NCBI GenBank assembly: GCA_011800805.1 | Contig: MPNW01000059.1 | Span: 228,924-281,971, forward strand | Direction of reading: 5' to 3' | Origin: Hirudo medicinalis | Taxonomy: Eukaryota > Annelida > Clitellata > Hirudinida > Hirudinidae | Length of the DNA stretch: 53,048 bases | In this document: one piece after another, positions 52,066-53,048 of the stretch | How positions within the stretch are numbered: the first letter of the stretch is position 1 | How the letters are laid out: each line of letters opens with the position of its first letter | Translations under genes and position numbers: made by a program | Notes under the pieces: model-generated | Told to the model about the DNA's origin: nothing | The model's database searches: none | The model's input: the letters and a program-made list of their open reading frames with translations, nothing else

Positions 52066-52190
52066 TTGCAAAGGTTAAGAACATTCGAACATTTTGCAAG
52101 AGTTCATGTTACATGAAAGAATTCCTTCCTGATAAGTTGAAGGCCGAATTGGTTCGTCGGGTACAAGGAACTGATAACGTAACAGATTGT

Positions 52191-52206
52191 GATTATGATG
52201 ATGATG

Positions 52207-52238
<32 letters not shown>

Positions 52239-52260
52239 GATGACGACGACTATGCTGGTG
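52191..52260. repeat. (GAT)n microsatellite
   Basis: A run of GAT triplets with a few GGT and GAC interruptions. It gives poly-Asp or poly-His frames by composition. Confidence 0.92.
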
Positions 52261-52499
52261 ATGATAGTGATGACAGAGATTGCCATTGTGATAGTGCCGT
52301 TGATGAAGTGAACGTGTGGAAATCCCCACTTTTTTTGAAGGTTTCGAAATGCGCTCAACCTTCTTTGTAAAGGAAATAATGAATTTAAAACACGAGAAGC
52401 GGTGAAGTTTTTTTCAACTTTTTTGACTTTTCAATATTTTCATTTATCGAAGGGTTAATTAATTGTAATAAGAAAATGTAATACTTATCTCTGATTACG

Positions 52500-52527
52500 C
52501 AACAACAACAACAACAACAACAACAAT
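52500..52527. repeat. (CAA)n microsatellite
   Basis: About nine CAA triplets in a row. Confidence 0.92.
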
Positions 52528-52886
52528 TTATCTCTCGACAACACAGAGTCGGAGTTCATCGTATTAGATTCATGGATTACGTCGACGCCAGGATTCAACG
52601 AGAAAGATGGATGCTGTACGAGAAGGGGTGATTATTGGATATTGGCCGATGCTGAATGCCATGGACGGGGGGGGTTGTTGTGAGCCATCATCCACCATGC
52701 AGCGGTGAGATCTTTAAGCTTTAAGTTTTTCGATATTAATGAAATCGATAAGAGCTGGAGTTTTGTGTCACGACAAATTAATTAATTAATTGGTTATTCA
52801 TTTAAAAGTGTTCAATATCTTATCAATGTAATTTGGAATAATTGTAAGCGTATAACAATACGAACGTTACATAACGTACAGCATAG

Positions 52887-52910
52887 CCATCATCATCGTC
52901 ATCATCGTCG

Positions 52911-53000
<90 letters not shown>

Positions 53001-53003
53001 TCA
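52887..53003. repeat. Compound (CAT)n-(CGT)n microsatellite
   Basis: A long uninterrupted CAT run of about sixteen copies is followed by about a dozen CGT copies. Read on the minus strand it would encode a run of Asp. The flanking bases to the right edge stay open in that frame for a few residues only before the window ends, so I do not call a gene. Confidence 0.92.
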
Positions 53004-53048
53004 CCACAGTCCTTGTCATCAAAACTCTCAGCTAGACAAAAAACGTTC

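Overview
The window is nuclear DNA from an animal. It is AT-rich (roughly two thirds A+T by eye), and its genes are cut into many short exons with GT-AG introns. The protein families are metazoan: LDL-receptor family, SARA/endofin FYVE protein, UBAN-domain adaptor, MAP kinase kinase, LRR1-like protein, DDX43 helicase, TMEM14. A single SARA/endofin-type gene, an animal xylose isomerase gene and an antistasin-like cysteine-rich gene suggest an invertebrate. A lophotrochozoan is my best guess, but the sequence alone does not prove it. I see no prokaryotic operon, CRISPR array or bacterial insertion sequence.

Layout, left to right. (1) 213-3061, minus: xylose isomerase; its 3' end runs off the left edge. 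(2) 4807-8149, minus: an LDL-receptor relative with five LDL-A modules, two EGF modules, a membrane segment and a short tail, but no YWTD propeller; its 5' end was not found. (3) 8150-16039: mostly non-coding, with a possible small membrane protein at 13019-13287, plus. (4) 16040-17381, minus: 3' part of a UBAN/zinc-finger adaptor (TNIP/optineurin/NEMO type). (5) 17382-20583: repeats and a decayed non-LTR retrotransposon. (6) 20584-27395, plus: a complete VLDLR-type receptor of 18 exons (about 839 residues). (7) 28605-30555, minus: MAP kinase kinase (MKK3/4/6 type). (8) 31421-39487, minus: complete SARA/endofin homologue of 17 exons (about 1561 residues). (9) 40034-40844, plus: TMEM14. (10) 40994-42040, plus: small secreted cysteine-rich protein. 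(11) 42840-46395, plus: LRR1-like leucine-rich repeat protein. (12) 46997-49720, minus: DDX43-like KH/DEAD-box helicase of 7 exons (about 630 residues). (13) 49721-53048: no convincing gene, many GAT/CAT, CATC and CAA simple repeats.

Exon boundaries were worked out by hand from splice signals, reading phase and remembered family alignments. For the genes called complete, the exon lengths sum to an open frame. The genes do not form one pathway. Themes that recur are endocytic receptors (two LDLR relatives) and signalling adaptors (SARA for TGF-beta/Smad, MKK for stress MAP kinases, UBAN for ubiquitin/NF-kB-type signalling). I found no evidence for a wholly new multi-gene system. The most interesting items are the propeller-less LDLR paralogue, the animal xylose isomerase with its visible catalytic residues intact, the small secreted cysteine-rich gene close behind TMEM14, and a few unexplained repeats and small frames.
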